DNA of 64,000 nucleotides, from positions 15,324,501 through 15,388,500 of the forward strand of contig CM056734.1 of assembly GCA_029844215.1 (NCBI GenBank). Direction: 5' to 3'. Positions 50,358 to 63,889 of the stretch are shown piece by piece. Origin of the DNA: Przewalskia tangutica (taxonomy: Eukaryota > Streptophyta > Magnoliopsida > Solanales > Solanaceae). Position 1 is the stretch's first letter. Every line of letters starts with the position of its first letter. The notes beneath the pieces were generated by a model. It was not told the DNA's origin, did not search any database, and saw nothing but the letters and a program-made list of their open reading frames with translations. The position numbers were made by a program, and so were the translations under genes.

Positions 50358-51765
50358 TGTCACGACCGCCGCGACTGGCCGCCTGAACACCCTCGCCTCC
50401 GGCGCATAACAATCAAGCAAGACCCAACAATCGAATCGGTCGGCTGAGCCATAGCATTTCCGCCGCCTCTGGTCGGACAATCTCTCTTCAAATGGCCCTG
50501 CTTGCCACAAGAGTAACAAGCTCCTGGAGGAACACGACACCCCCCATAATGGCAATCACCACATCGACCACACCGAGGCATAGGTGGCCTCATATGACTG
50601 GAACTCGTCCTCCGAAACCCAAGCCCTCGAACCCCGCCCCGCTTCCGAATACTCAGACGCCCCAAGATGGTGGAGCGCCTGACCGGCCGGTGCAAATCTG
50701 TCTGGGCTGGGGTTGTCTACCCTAAAACTACCAGAGACCTCGCTGCCCGGCTAAGATACTGCCGATCCGCCGCCCTCGCTCTCACACCTGCATATGCTCG
50801 CACGCGGCAATGCCCATGCCCTACCAAGAGCCACTCCCGCAACTCTCGACCAAGTGATCATCGAGTCTCGTGACATACGGTGCACCGCTCGCTACCAAAG
50901 CGGCACATACCGAGCCAATGAGTCAAACTCACATTGTACTCCCGAACCGCTCGCCCACTCGCCTCGGTGTCAAAAATCTATCTACCGAGCCATCCTCATC
51001 TGCAGAGGCAAGAAATGGCCAAGTAACGCCTCGAGAACTCGTCCCAAACACCGGAAGCGCATGCTTCCCGGGACGCTTCCCGTGAATCATACCCAATCGC
51101 AGCTGTCCCGCAGCCGATGCGAACCTAGTACCACCGACTCGGTCTCCAAGCCCCGATCACCCTACGATCCGCAGAATCGCTTGATAAACTCCCGAGGATC
51201 ATCCTCGTGCCTCACCCATAAAACTCGGTGGTCGCAACTCAAAAGTCCTCGCCTTAAATTAACAAACAGGTCAACTACGGTACAATGGAATCATTGTCTC
51301 GACTTATCATCATGTTCGCCACGATCTCGCTAGTAATCGCCATCTCTCAGTAGCCTATATCCTCTCGCTCGGCCTGGATCGAGGCTCGTGTACCGCGGCT
51401 CGTGAGCTGCCGCCGCCGCTCGATTGGGTCATGGCGTTGTAGAACTCGCCATTCAAACACCTCCTCCGTAGTGACTGGCTCAGCCTCGTAACCTCGGTGC
51501 CTACTAGTAGTTCTCAACCGCTTTGCCCTTCTCGGGCGGCTGCCTGCGTGGAGGCATAACTGATACATAAAGGAAAACATCAGAGGAGGTTCAACCTATA
51601 ACTCAACTCTATTGCACGATCTTAGAGTGAAAGAATGGAAACCAATCCTAAATATCCCGCAGCCTCCTGATTATAGACGTGGTGCACGACACAATCGATA
51701 ATCAAGACTTACTAGACACCTGCCTCATGGACACTTTCCGAGGACTAATCGCTCGATACCACTTT
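50358..51765 (-). pseudogene. Partial chromovirus gag (minus strand)
   Basis: The minus strand contains a Gag knuckle frame (CYSCGKQGHLKRDCPTRGGG near 50530) after a degenerate upstream part to about 51600. Several frames are needed, so small shifts are present. The primer site (plus GCTCGATACCA, 51751-51761) lies beside the LTR. Confidence 0.8.
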
Positions 51766-54491
51766 TGTCACGACCCAACCCCGGGCGCGATCGTACCTAC
51801 CGGTACTTCGCCGTGTATGTCGAGAATAGCAACTAACATACATAACACATAACTTATAAAAAGTGGTAAACATCACCGCCTACCGATAAGGTCGCTTCCA
51901 TAAAACATACTTAAATAAAGTATAGTAGTACAACCGGTTCGATAGCCCAAAACATATATGTGACCACGCACTTAAAGATAACAATCGTATGGACAGGCCC
52001 CGCCATACCCACGAATGTACCAAAAATATCTATAGCATCGTGGAATATCCGTACTAATAAACAAGCTTCCGAGGAATGGAGCTTCGACACCGAATAGTGA
52101 TCCTAAGAACGAGGATCCACAATCGCTTACCCTTACCGCGATAAACACACCCAGGAAGGGGTCGACACAACGCATCAAATATGTAAAATGTAAAAATATT
52201 GTAGTAATATCATAAGTCAAAAATAAGTGAGTCATAGATAAAAATCCATTTCCTTACACCGTGCCTTACTAACAACGAGTAACAAGTATAAAACTTATAG
52301 CATAAAAATAAGAGGCTCACGATCAAAACAGGTACCTCGCCCGTAGTATCATTAAGCAATCCTACTCGGGACTATTTCACCCGCACGGGTCCCGTGGACC
52401 CGCATGAGGTCATCCGCCTCGTCGGGACTATTTCACCCGCACAGACTATTTCACCCGCATGGATCCCGTGGATCCGCATGAGTACCATCGCCGCACTCGC
52501 ACGACTATTTCACCCGCACGGATCCCGTGGTCCGATCCGCATGAGTGCAAGTCACGCGACTCGCATCATGGGTAGCAAATCCATGGCATAGATAATAACC
52601 CGGGGTTTACCCCGTAATAATACAAATATATAACATAGCTCATCCGGCTATCATACATAACATAAGCACTACCGGCCTATCATATCATACATAAGCACTA
52701 CCGGCCTATCATATCACAACATAAGCACTACCGGCCTATCATATCATACATAAGCACTACCGACTTAGCATAACATAAGCAAGTTAAGAAATCCCCTAAC
52801 TTCTTATTAACATTATTAATATATCCTCTCATTTTAGTATCCTAAGGCACTAACATGTCTTTTAATAGTATCAAGTTACGATTTCTTTTCAAGACGAGTC
52901 ACATTTCCTTTTAGAAATATAATAAGCTTCTAAATCAAGTGACTTTATTTCCTTTAAAACCTTAGGCAACCAATGCCTAAAAATCAATTCACCTTTCTTA
53001 GTCTCAAACCCTTTACCCGTACTTGTTTTAATTAGAGTAAACCTTTCTGTGTGAACCTTTCAAGAAAACTAATATAACCAACTTCCGATAAAGTCCTTAT
53101 ATTAGCGTTATCCCTTTGTCAAATACATTTTCCCTCAACCCAAGGGACTTATACTTTTGAAATGAAACAAGTATCATATACTTTAAAACAAGTGTAGATT
53201 GTCAAATCTCAGACGATACCGCACTACATAGATACAACTATTCATGCTCAAGAGATAGGAAAACTCTACATACCTCTTCGGTCAATCCACTTGCTAAGTC
53301 CAACTACCGCAAGTAATATGTCAACCTAAAATAACCATGATACGTTCATTAACCTCTAATTTCAATGTAGAATAATCTAAACTTAAAGCCACTAAATTCT
53401 ATGGAAAATTGGGCAGCATTTCCTTTGTTTCTACATACTTTGCCACCTTTCACAAGGCCGAATTTATCATCCAAACGCCACATTTAAGGCTCAACAATCC
53501 AACACTTCAGCGGGATTACACACCTAAACTTGGGTGTGTAAAATTCTGCCCCAATAGGTACAACAATTCATTTAACAATTCTAAGGTAGTTTTTAGGCTA
53601 CAACATGCTCATAATATCTTCTTAACCAATTCCTTTACATTCAAACCATAGTTCTTACATGCAACGAGTCTAAGAGAATTATTTACTACCACAAGTTCTT
53701 TCTTCTTAACATGCAACACTATAAACTAAATCTAAAGGAAGAATCATTACCTTAGAGTTTTAGCCAAACTTATTCCAAATATTTTGCTAGCTTCCTTGCC
53801 AAGAACACCACCACAAGCTAGCCACAAGCTTCATTTTTTGTTCTTAACTTTTCAGATTTTTCCTTAGTCTTGGATTTCCTTTGGAAATGTAGAGAGAAGG
53901 AGGAGCTGATTTTTAGAGAGAGGGAGAGAAATTGGATGATGACCAAGTCTTCAAGACTTGGTCAATATATTGCATGCAAGAAATCAGATGGGGGGACACT
54001 TGTCACCCTCCCAATGTCTTTTAAAAGAATAATCTGACTTTTCTAAGTTTTTCCACCCAAAATCCGCCTGGCCATTCGCCCCCGGCCCGCAAGCACAAAA
54101 CCTCCGCAACCTCTATGAACTTTCGCGCGCTGCCGCCTGCCTGGCGCTGCAACTTCAGCGACCTCGATTTCTCGGCGCGCCCTCATCCGCGCCACGCCTC
54201 GCGCTTTGTCCAAACACATTTATGTCCGATCACGACCGAACTTGTAACTCTCATAACTTCCTACTCCGACGTCCCATCGATTTAACGGTTGGTTGCGTTG
54301 GAATCTAGACTCACGAACTACGCCCTAGGCCTTTGAAACACTTAGGAACTCTCAATGTATCGGGTCATAACCCGCCTCAAAGTTGACTAAAACCCGTCCG
54401 GAATAATCCGTCAGCCTATCCTTTGAAAATTTTAAGTCTTACATGCTTTCGTACGCTCTCATACGTAGGGTCAGAACTACGGGGTATAACA
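51766..54491 (-). mobile_element. Chromovirus LTR, 2726 bp
   Basis: Homologous to 56264-59016. It holds its own arrays: GACTATTTCACCCGCA-type units (52370-52560) and CATAAGCACTACCGGCCTAT units (about 52665-52765). Confidence 0.9.
52660..52770. repeat. LTR-internal tandem repeat, ATAAGCACTACCGGCC units
   Basis: Four units of about 30 bp with CATAAGCACTACCGGCCTAT occupy the place where the sister LTRs carry the 50-bp GTAAGAGTATATC array. Confidence 0.85.
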
Positions 54492-54496
54492 ACTTA

Positions 54497-56263
54497 GACA
54501 CATGCGACCCTGGGGTGCCCTGCATATGTAAAGAAGTTATTTACTGACAAATTGGAATCTAAAAGTGAGAAATATTATTTTGTGGGGTATCCTAAGGAAA
54601 CAAGGGGATACTACTTCTATCTTCCTGGCGAACATAAAGTAATTGTTTCCAGAAATGCAACTTTCCTTGAAGAAGACTTTGTCTACAAGGAACAGAGTTA
54701 CAACAATATAGAACTTGAAGAAATTTAAGAAGTAAACAATAATATAGAGAATGAACCCTTGTCAAATGACCTATGCAATGATTCAGTGGGAGTATTTGAT
54801 GATGATTGGGTACTTAGAGTACTTCCTTCAGCCAGTGGGAGTGATGTGAGGGATAATGCATAAATGCAAGACTCTCATACACAACTAATGGAGGATGACA
54901 TAATGGTTGCGCAACATCCTATTCAAAATGATATTTCTGAAAGTTCTCAAGGTCCTGGATTGTCCAACACACAAACACCTTCTCAAAATCAAAATACAAC
55001 AAACACTGAAACGCAGAATCTTCAACTCCGTAGGACCACTAGGACTCATCGTGCAACTGAAAGACTTAACCTCCTTGTTGAAACACACAAAGAGATAGAT
55101 ATTTCTGATGATGATGAACCTACTACCTACAGCGAAGCAATGTTATACATTGATTCACAGAGATGACAAAAAGTCATGAAATTCGAAATAGAATCTATGT
55201 ACATAAATCAGGTATGTAACTTGGTTAATTTGTCAACATGGGTTAGACCCATTGGATGCAAATGGGTCTTCAAGAAGAAGATTAATGCATAAAGAAAGAT
55301 TGGTGGCTAAAGGTTATAATCAACGGTCTGAGGTCGATTATGATGAAACCTTTTCACCTGTTGCAAAGATTAACTCCATTCGGATTTTGCTTGCAATAGC
55401 TGCATACTATGATTATAATATTTTTCAAATGGATGTTAAAATTGTCTTCCTCAATGGTAATCTAATTGAGGAGGTGTATATGATACAAACAGAGAGTTTT
55501 ACATCCAAGACTCAACCCAAAACAATATGCAAACTACATAAGTCTATTTATTGACTCAAGCAAGCCTCAATGAGTTGGAATATTTGTTTTGACAAAGCAG
55601 TCAAATCGTTTGACTTTGTTAGAAGTAAAGAAGACCCATGCGTTTATAGTAAACGCACAGATGAGAGTATTGTCTTCATTGTCATATATGTACATGACAT
55701 ATTGATAATGAGAGATAATAAGACTCTCATACAATCGGTCAAGGAATGACTTCATGATGAAGGACTTGGGTGAAGCCTGCTACATTCTTGGAATCAGGAT
55801 CTACAGAGATAGACCTAATAAATTGTTGGGGCTGTCACAGTACGTATACATAGACAAAGTGCTAAAACGTTTTTCTATGGAGAATTCCAAGAAATGAAAT
55901 CTTCATATAGGTCAAGGCATCAAGTTATCAAAGAAGGATAATCCTTCTACTGTTGCAGAACTTGAACGCATGAAGAGGATCCCATATGCTTCAGCTATAG
56001 GATCAATCATGTATGTCATGACATGTACAAGGCCAGATGTGGCCTGTGCACTTAGTATGACTTGTAAATTCCAGCAAAATATTGTAGAGGAACACTGGAA
56101 AGCAGTCAAGAATATTCTTAAGTATCTTAGACGAACTAAATAATATTTCTTAGTCTATGGTGGACAAGAAAAGCTAGTAGCTACTGGGTACACTGATGCT
56201 AGCTTCCTGACATATCTTGATGACTTCAAGTCTCAGTCTGGTTATAATGAGTTGGAAAAGTTC
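54497..56263 (+). pseudogene. Copia reverse transcriptase and RNase H, broken
   Basis: Continues the copia pol after the chromovirus insert. Text at 54530-54730 (KYYFVGYPKETRGYYFYL) is the end of integrase. Reverse transcriptase starts near 55250 with RLVAKGYNQRSEVDYDETF, FSPVAKINSIRILLAIAA and FQMDVKIVFLNGNLIEEVYM; the YVDD box reads YVHD near 55690. RNase H text (TGYTDASFLTYLDDFKSQSGY) runs up to 56263. Stops break the frame in several places, so no enzyme can be made. Confidence 0.9.
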
Positions 56264-59016
56264 TGTCACGACCCAACCCCGGGGCCGCGGCTAGTACCCT
56301 ACCGGGGTACCCTGTCAGGTATACATCAGAGAATAGCAGCGGAACATACACAACACATAACTACTAAAAATGGTAAACATCACTGGCCAGCCGATAAGGC
56401 TGCCTTCCATAAAACATACTTAACCAAAAGTATAGAAGTACAACTTGTTCTTTTAGCCCAAAACATATATGTGACCACGCACTTAAGAATAATCAACCGT
56501 ATGGACAGTGGCCCCGCCATACCCCGAATGTACAAAATATCTATAGCATCGGGAATATCCGCATTCAATAAACAAGCTTCCGAGGAATGGAGCTTCGACA
56601 CCTAACGGTGATCCTAAGAACGAGGATCCACACCGCTACCTTACTCGCAGATGAACCCACTTCAGGAAGGGGTCGACATACACATGTACCAAGTATGTAA
56701 AGTCAAAAATACTGTAATAATGATATCATAAGTCTAAGAGTAAGTTGAGTCATGGAAGACAATCAAAATACCTTTACTGTGTCTTACTAACAATGAGAGC
56801 GACAGTATATATATATAATAATCGCATAAAATAGGGCCTTAGGATCAAACAGGTACCTCGCCTGTAGTATCAATAAGCACCTCTACTCGGGACTATTTCA
56901 CTGCATAGTCCCGTGGACCCGCATAGGTATTCCTCGCATAGGTTGTACCGCATTTGAGACTATTTCACCCGCGTAAGCCCATAAGGACTCGCATGAGGTA
57001 TTCTCGCGATCACGGGTAGCAAATCCACTGAACATGTGGTATAACGATCTGGGACTTACCTCGATATATACTCTACCCCAAACAGATGGTATAACGATCT
57101 GGGACTTACCCTCGATATACTCTTATATCAAGCGGATGGTATAACGATCTTGGGCTTGCCTCGGATATACTCTTACACCGAAGGTGGTATGCCGATCTGG
57201 GCTTGCCACTGCACATACTCTTACCCCGGAGAAGGTGGTATAACGATCTTGGGGCTTGCCCTCGATATACTCTTACCCTAGCTCAAATCACATCATATCA
57301 TAATCATAAATAAGTTAAGAAAACTTATAACTTCTTATTAGTCTTGTTCATATACCCTCTCATTTTAGTTTACTTAAGGCACTTAATCATATCTTTAATA
57401 AAAGAAAACCGGGAATTTAACCCAAGTACTACATACTTCAATTCTTTTAAAAGTGACTCTTTTTCATACATAAAACCTTTGGGCAATTGATGCCTTAAAA
57501 TCAATTTGCCTTTCATAAATCAAATCATTTGTCCTTACTTGTCTTACTTAGAGTAAACCTCTTCTCATTAATCTTTTATAAAGCTAATAAACCAACTTCC
57601 CATAAAGTTGTTATATTAACCCTTCACTTTAGTAAAATTACACTTTTCCCCTAACTAAGGGACTTATACATTCTTAAAACGAAACAAGTCTTTATATACT
57701 TAAAACAAGTAAGAATACCAAATCTCAGACGCTCACCGTACTACATAGTTACATCTATTCATGCTCAAGAGATAGGAAAGCTCTACATACCTCTTTGGTC
57801 AATCCACTTGCTAAGCTCAACTACCGCAAGTAATATTTCGACCTATAATAATCATGATACGTTTATTAACCTCTAATCTCAATGTATAACAATCCAAGTT
57901 CAAAGTCACTAAATTATATGGAAAATTGGGCAGCATTTCCTTTGTTTCTACTCACTTTTCCACCTTTCTCAAGGCCGAATTTATCATCCAAACGCCACAT
58001 TTAAGGTTCAACAATCCAATATTTCAAAGGGGATTACACACCTAAACTTGGATGTGTAAAATTCTGCCCCATAAGGTACAACAATTCTCTTAACAATTTT
58101 AAGGTAGTTTTTAGACTACAACATGCTCATAATATCTTCTTAACCAATTATTTCATATCCAAACCACATTTCTTGCATGCAATGACTCTAAGAGCATTAT
58201 TTACTACCACAGGTTCTTTCTTCTTAACATGCAACACTAGAAACTAATTCTAAAGGAAGAAATGTTACCTTAAAGTTTTAGCCAAACTTATTCCAAATAT
58301 TTTGCTAGCTTCCTTGCCAAGAACACCACCACAACAACACCAACAAGCTAGCCACAAGCTTCCTTCTTGTTCTTAACTTTTCAGATTTTTCCTAAGGCTA
58401 GAATTTCTCTTGGGATTTTAGAGAGAAGGAGGAGCTAATTTAGAGAGAGAGAGAGGTTTGAAAGATGACCAAGTCTTCAAGACTTGGTCAATATAAGGCA
58501 TGCAAGAAAATCAGACGGGGGACACTTGTCACCCTCCCATGGCCTTTTAAAAGAGAAAATCGATTTCCTAAGTTTTTCCGCCAGAATCCCGCCTTGCGCT
58601 CGACAGGCCAGCGGCTACAAAACCTCTGACTTCGAACTTCCGACGCCGCGCCGCTGTCCTGGCGCCGCGGCGCGGCAACTTCAGCGACCTTCGCATTTTT
58701 GGCGCTGCGACTCGCATCCGGCGCCGCGACTGCCGCTTTGTCCGAACACATTGTCCGATCGCGCATCGAACTTGTAACTCTCATAAATTTCTACCCGACG
58801 CCCTATCGATTTAATGGTTGGTTGCGTTGGAATCTAGACTCAACGAACTACGCCTCAGGACTTTGAAACACTTAGGAACTCTCAATTTACCGGGTCATAA
58901 CCCGCCTCAAAGTTGACTAAAACCCGTCCGAACAATCCACAACCTATCCTTAGAAAATTTTAAGTCTTACATGCTTTTGTACGCCTCATACGTAGGTCGT
59001 AACTACGGGTATAACA
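56264..59016 (-). mobile_element. Chromovirus 3' LTR, 2753 bp
   Basis: Plus-strand start TGTCACGACCC and end GGGTATAACA. It carries a five-unit array with GGTATAACGATCTGGG...CTCGATATACTCTTA between about 57040 and 57280. Confidence 0.92.
57040..57280. repeat. LTR-internal tandem array, about 50-bp units
   Basis: Five units with GGTATAACGATCT, GGGCTTGCC and GATATACTCTTAC, the reverse complement of the array in the solo LTR at 34365 and 46421. Confidence 0.9.
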
Positions 59017-62000
59017 TTCTCCCTTAGAAACATTCGTCCCGAATGTTCCTTCTAGGCTTACTCAAATCACAACATCGACATAGACCTCTTAACTATTCTT
59101 TTGCAAATAAAGAAGCTCCACGAGCCACAACATACTGAAGCGTAAATGTTAAATCAAAACTAACAAGCTGGAAAGTGGGTTACCTGGAGGTATAGGAAAT
59201 AGGTGAGGGTACTTCTTCATCATGTCATCCTCTGCTTCCCACGTCATTTCCTCTATGTTCTCGTTCCGCCATAAGACTCGACGAAGCCACGCCTTTCGTC
59301 CGTCGTCTAACTCGACGATCGAGTATCGCTATGGGACTCTCCTCATACGATAACCTCCGCCACTTGACATCATGAACCGGTGCACTCTAGATGGATCACC
59401 AATACATTTCCGCAACATGGACACATGGAAAATCGATGTACCGCTCCAAATCGGACGGCAGATCTAACTCATAGCAACCCCGCCTACCCTACGGACAATC
59501 TGATACGCCCAACGTACTTGGGCTAAGCTTCCCTTCTTTCCAAATCTCATCACGCCTTCATGGGCGATACCTTTAGAAAACCCAATCATCTATCTCAAAT
59601 TCCAAGTGTCGACGCCGATGATCTGCATACGACTTCGCCGACTGAGCCGCTAACAACTGCTCTCGATAAGCTTCACCTTATCCATCGTCACCGAACTAAG
59701 TCCGCCCGACTAATCGAACCTATCCCACTCGAACCAGCCTATCGGTGACTGCAATTCCTCCCGTATAAGGCCTCATAAGACGCCATCCAATACTAGAGTG
59801 GTAGCATTGTTATAAGCAAACTCCACGAGGTAAATGATCCTCCCAACTACCTCGAAATCAATAACACAAGCCCGCAGATATCCTCGTTGTCAGATAGTGC
59901 GCCTACCGTCTCGCTTGGCCCGAGGGTGGAACGCCGCATCGAGACTCACTGTGTCCCTAATCCCTTCAAAAGACCTCCGTGGTTAGCCGTAAACCGGCTC
60001 CTCTCGAAATAATCGATACAGTACTCCGCGCCTCACAATCTCCCGATATACGCCTCGTAATCCTTGGTCAAAAGTCATCCGATCGAAGAAATGGGCTGAT
60101 TTCACACCGCCGACAATTACCCAAATGGAATCATGCTTCCTCCGAGTGGTAAGTAGCCCCGTAATAAAATCCATATTTATCACCTCACTTCCAAGTCGAA
60201 ATATCAATACCGCAACATCCCACCGCTTCGTGCTCAACCTTACCGCCGACAATTCGCATCGCGCCACGAACTCCGCAACGCCCCGCAAGGCCATCCCACC
60301 AATACACGATTCGAGGTCATGATACATCTTAGTCGACCGGATGAATGGAATAACGAGCACCGCGCGCCCCTGCAATGGCCGACGAAGTCCTCGCTACATC
60401 GGAACACACAACCGCCTCAAATCTTAGCACCCCATCAGCGCTACCTCAAATAGACTCATCTCTTTCGAACAATGCATCTCTGCATCGCATCAAAATCGGA
60501 TCTTCATACCGCCGCTTCTTCACCTCCTCGACGATAAGACTCGACAACCTCTCAACCCGAATTCCATCACTATCGAATCAACCAAACGAACCCCAAGGCT
60601 CGCGAATGATGCAACTTTCGACCATATTCCTCTTCTCCGATCAGACATCGCATGCACTACCCATCGACCGCGACTAAGGGCATCTGCAACTACATCGCCT
60701 TCCCCGTGGTATAGAATATCAACATCGTAATCCTTAAGTAGCTCCAACCACCATCTCGCCGCAAGTTCACTCCTCCGTCAAGATATACCGAGACTCTTGT
60801 GGTTCGTGTAAATGTCCACATGAACTCCATATAAATAATGTCTCCGCATCTTCAAGGTGAATTATCGCCGCTAACTCCAAGTCATGTATGCGATAGTTCT
60901 TCTCATGCTTCCTAAGATGTCGAGACGCATAAGCTATAACCTTCTTTGGCCGCCAAAGACGCACTCCAAGCCCGACACTTGACGCGCCACAATAAACCAC
61001 ATATCCATCTAAGCCCTCCGGAAGAGTAAGAACTGGCCGCCAACTTCTCCTTTAGCAACGGAAACTTTCTCACAAGTATCCGCCCACCGAACATAGCCGC
61101 TTTCCGAGTCGCCTTAGTCAAAGGTGCCAAATAGAAGCAAACCTCTCTACAAACCTCCGATAATAACTCGCAAGTGCCCAAAAGCCGCGCACTCCGCTGT
61201 AGCTGGTCCGCCAAGTCTTGACCGCCTCAATCTTGCCAGACAACCCGAATACCATCGGCCCGATAACATGCCCTAAGAAGGCCATCAAGCTAACTGTAAC
61301 TCGTGACTTCGAGAACTTGGCATATAATCACGGCCTCGAGGACTCAATACCGCCTCAAATGACCAGATGCTCGCTCGCCTGCGCGAATACACCAAGATAT
61401 CATCAATAAACACTATAACAAACATATCCAAGAATGGCTCAACACTCTATTCATCAAATCCATGAATATTTCAGGGCGCTGTCAACCCGAAAGACATTAC
61501 TCAACTCATAAGGCCCATACCGGTCCCGAATGCGCTTTGGGATATCCGCTTTCTAACTCGCCTCGATGGTAAACTGCATCGCAGTCTATCTTGAAAAACA
61601 CCTCGCGCCGCAATCGTCAAACAAATCGCCAATCTCGGGAGGGATATCTGCTTCGATAGTTACCTTGTTCACCGCTCAGAATCAATACACATACGCAGCG
61701 TCCCATCCTTCTTCTTTACAAATAATACTGGCGCTCCAAAAGGAGAAACACTTGGCCTAATAAAGCCTTTCTCCAGCAAATCTTTCAGCTGGTCCTTCAA
61801 TTCCTTCAACTCGGCAGGTGCCATCCTGTATGGCGGAATAGATATCGGTCGAGTGTCTGACGCCAAATCAATGCAAAACTCAATCTCCTCTCGAGGGATA
61901 CCCTAAGCTCGTCGGGAATACGCCCGAAACTCTCTAACGACTGGAATCGATCAAGGTCCAGATCTCACCTCGGTCGAATACTCGAACCATATGATAGATG

Positions 62001-63889
62001 TACCCTTTCCACACCATCTTCCTAGCCTTGAGGTAAGAAATAAACTTACCCCCTCGGCGATGCAGTAATCCCCTTCCACTGAGCAACCTACCACCAGAAA
62101 CCGAACCGAACTAATCTCTCTCTACCCCACGGGCATAGCAAGACGCTAGTCAATCCATACCCATAATCACATCAAAGTCCGCCATATCCAACTCTATCAA
62201 GTCGGCCAGAGTCCGACGACTATCTATAGTCACAGGCAAGCCTTATACACCCGCCGCCTACCACCGAATCACTCATCGCGTAGCCACCTCAAAAGGTCTT
62301 ATGGACTCGCTCTATCCCTACTCTATCGCAATATGAGGAGATATATAGGACAAGGTAGAACTCGATCTATCAAAGCATATACATCACAAAGAAGAAACCA
62401 ACAATGTACCGTGACGACATCCGCGACGCCCCGGTCCCGCTTACCGACATAGCATATATGCGGCTCGAGGACCGCTAGAATCGAACCCCTACCACGACTT
62501 CTCGCCGCGCCGCCCATAAGTACCCTCGCCCGGCGCCTAACCATCGAAGATGAAGATTCAAAGAATGCACTTCGCCGCTGAACTGTAACGCCCCGCCGCC
62601 ATGACGGACAATCCTTCTTCGACGGCCCCGCCACAAGAGTAACACGCCCCAAACCCATACGACACTCGCCGTGAGACCTACCGCATCGAATGCACCGGTA
62701 GGTGGTCTCGATTGCGACGGCCGCCTCCTCAAACTCAAGGCACGAGCCCCGACCGCTTCCTAAATAACCCGGCCGACGTATTCTCCCGCCGGAAATCGGT
62801 AAGGAGCACTCGGCCGGCCGGAATGCGGACCTAGTTCGCCGAGGCCGCCTCGAAACCGCCCGAGACCCTACTGCCCCGCCTCTGGCCGCCCAAATCTAAT
62901 CGATCCCGCTCGCCCTCAATCCTCAGACGCCGCATCTCCGCAATATCCATACTCGTCAAGAGCCACCCTAAGCATGCAAGAATCATACGACGCCTAACCC
63001 ATCACATATCGATGAACCCCGCTCGCCATGCCGCCTACTATGGTGTGCGATATTCGCCAAGGAGTCAAACTGTGTCAGACTCGATAGTCCTCCCGCTTGC
63101 CTCAAGGTCAAAAATCTATCTACCCGGCTCTCATCTCGTGAGGCAAGAAGTGGTCTAGAACGCCTCGTGAACTCCTCCCAACCACCGGAAGAGCATCCTC
63201 ACCTCTCGACAACACCCATGACTCAAAACTACCAACGCAATATCGCGCAACCCAGAAGAAACTAGTATAATGCACTCACCTCCGATGCCCTAAGACTGTA
63301 TGGTCCGTCAGAATCGCCGGACAAACTCCCGCGATCCTCCTCAAATCTCGAACCATAGAACTTCGGATGGGTGACAACTCAGAAATCCCGAATCCAGAAT
63401 CGCTTTGGGGTTGGCCGCCGCTTCTCGCTTGCCACGCTCGCCACTACGCTGCCGTCAAGAATCAACTGTTTCGTAATTCTATACTCGCACTTCGATCGGG
63501 ACCGAGGCTCGCATCGCGGTCTCGTGAGCCGCGTCACGCCGAAGCTCACAGGCCGGGCGACGACGTGGAACTCGCCGCTTAAACATCATCTCTCGCAAGG
63601 ATCGGCTCAGGCTCGTGACTCTCCGCTGCCCCACTAGCAGCCTCTCGCCGCTTTGCCCTTCGGGCCGCGCTGTTTCATGCGAGGCATAATCGATACATAA
63701 AGGAAAACATCGTGAGATTCAACCTTTAACTCATCTCTATTGCACGATCTCGTGAGTGAAAAAATGGAAACCAATCCTAAATATCCTGCACCTCTCGATT
63801 ATAGATGTGCACGACACACCGATAATCAAGACTTACTGTGACACGGTGATGTGGACACTTTCCGAGGACTAATCGCTCGATACCACTTT
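59017..63889 (-). pseudogene. Chromovirus gag-pol, full domain order but many frameshifts
   Basis: The minus strand keeps recognisable domains. Gag with a knuckle (GPSKKDCPSW) lies near 62600. Reverse transcriptase (61866-61500) has [20 protein letters not shown] and [20 protein letters not shown]. RNase H (61000-60700) has [17 protein letters not shown] and HDLELAAI, followed by KDYDVDILYHGEGDVVADAL. Integrase (60375-59500) has DFITGLLTTRRKHDSIWVI. A chromodomain tail (EMTWEAEDDMMKKYPHLF) lies near 59250-59195. Shifts of one or two bases interrupt almost every domain, although the amino-acid text on each side is well conserved. That mix is unusual for age alone; sequencing error is a real alternative. 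Confidence 0.85.
63875..63885 (-). promoter_or_regulatory. Chromovirus primer binding site, with one base missing
   Basis: The plus strand reads GCTCGATACCA where the initiator tRNA-Met complement needs GCTCTGATACCA. The same change occurs at 51751-51761 in the other copy. Confidence 0.7.

Larger units (their letters stand above)
50358..54491 (-). mobile_element. Deleted chromovirus derivative: LTR plus partial gag
   Basis: An exact target duplication ACTTA flanks it at 50353-50357 and 54492-54496. On the minus strand it runs as a full LTR (54491-51766, TGTTATACCCC...GGTCGTGACA), a primer site, then gag with a CYSCGKQGHLKRDCP knuckle, and then stops abruptly at GGTCGTGACA. Those last ten bases equal the LTR end. 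So nearly all of pol and all but the last bases of the 3' LTR are gone, while the outer ends and duplication are intact. Confidence 0.88.
31377..56263 (+). mobile_element. Ty1/copia element, interrupted by nested insertions, 3' part cut
   Basis: The visible parts in order are: 5' LTR (31377-32086), primer binding site (32088), leader, gag-pol from 48393, integrase to 50357, and reverse transcriptase to RNase H from 54497 to 56263. The leader is split by a solo gypsy LTR (32674-47416), the integrase by a chromovirus derivative (50358-54491), and RNase H by a second chromovirus at 56264. The 3' LTR must lie beyond the window. Removing the inserts gives about 6 kb of element up to the last break, which is normal for copia. 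The left flank CCCTA (31372-31376) is the expected target duplication, to be matched outside the window. Confidence 0.9.

Noticed and set aside
50794..51333. Plus-strand frame of 179 codons as a gene
   Set aside because: It is antisense to the chromovirus gag region and has no known domain.
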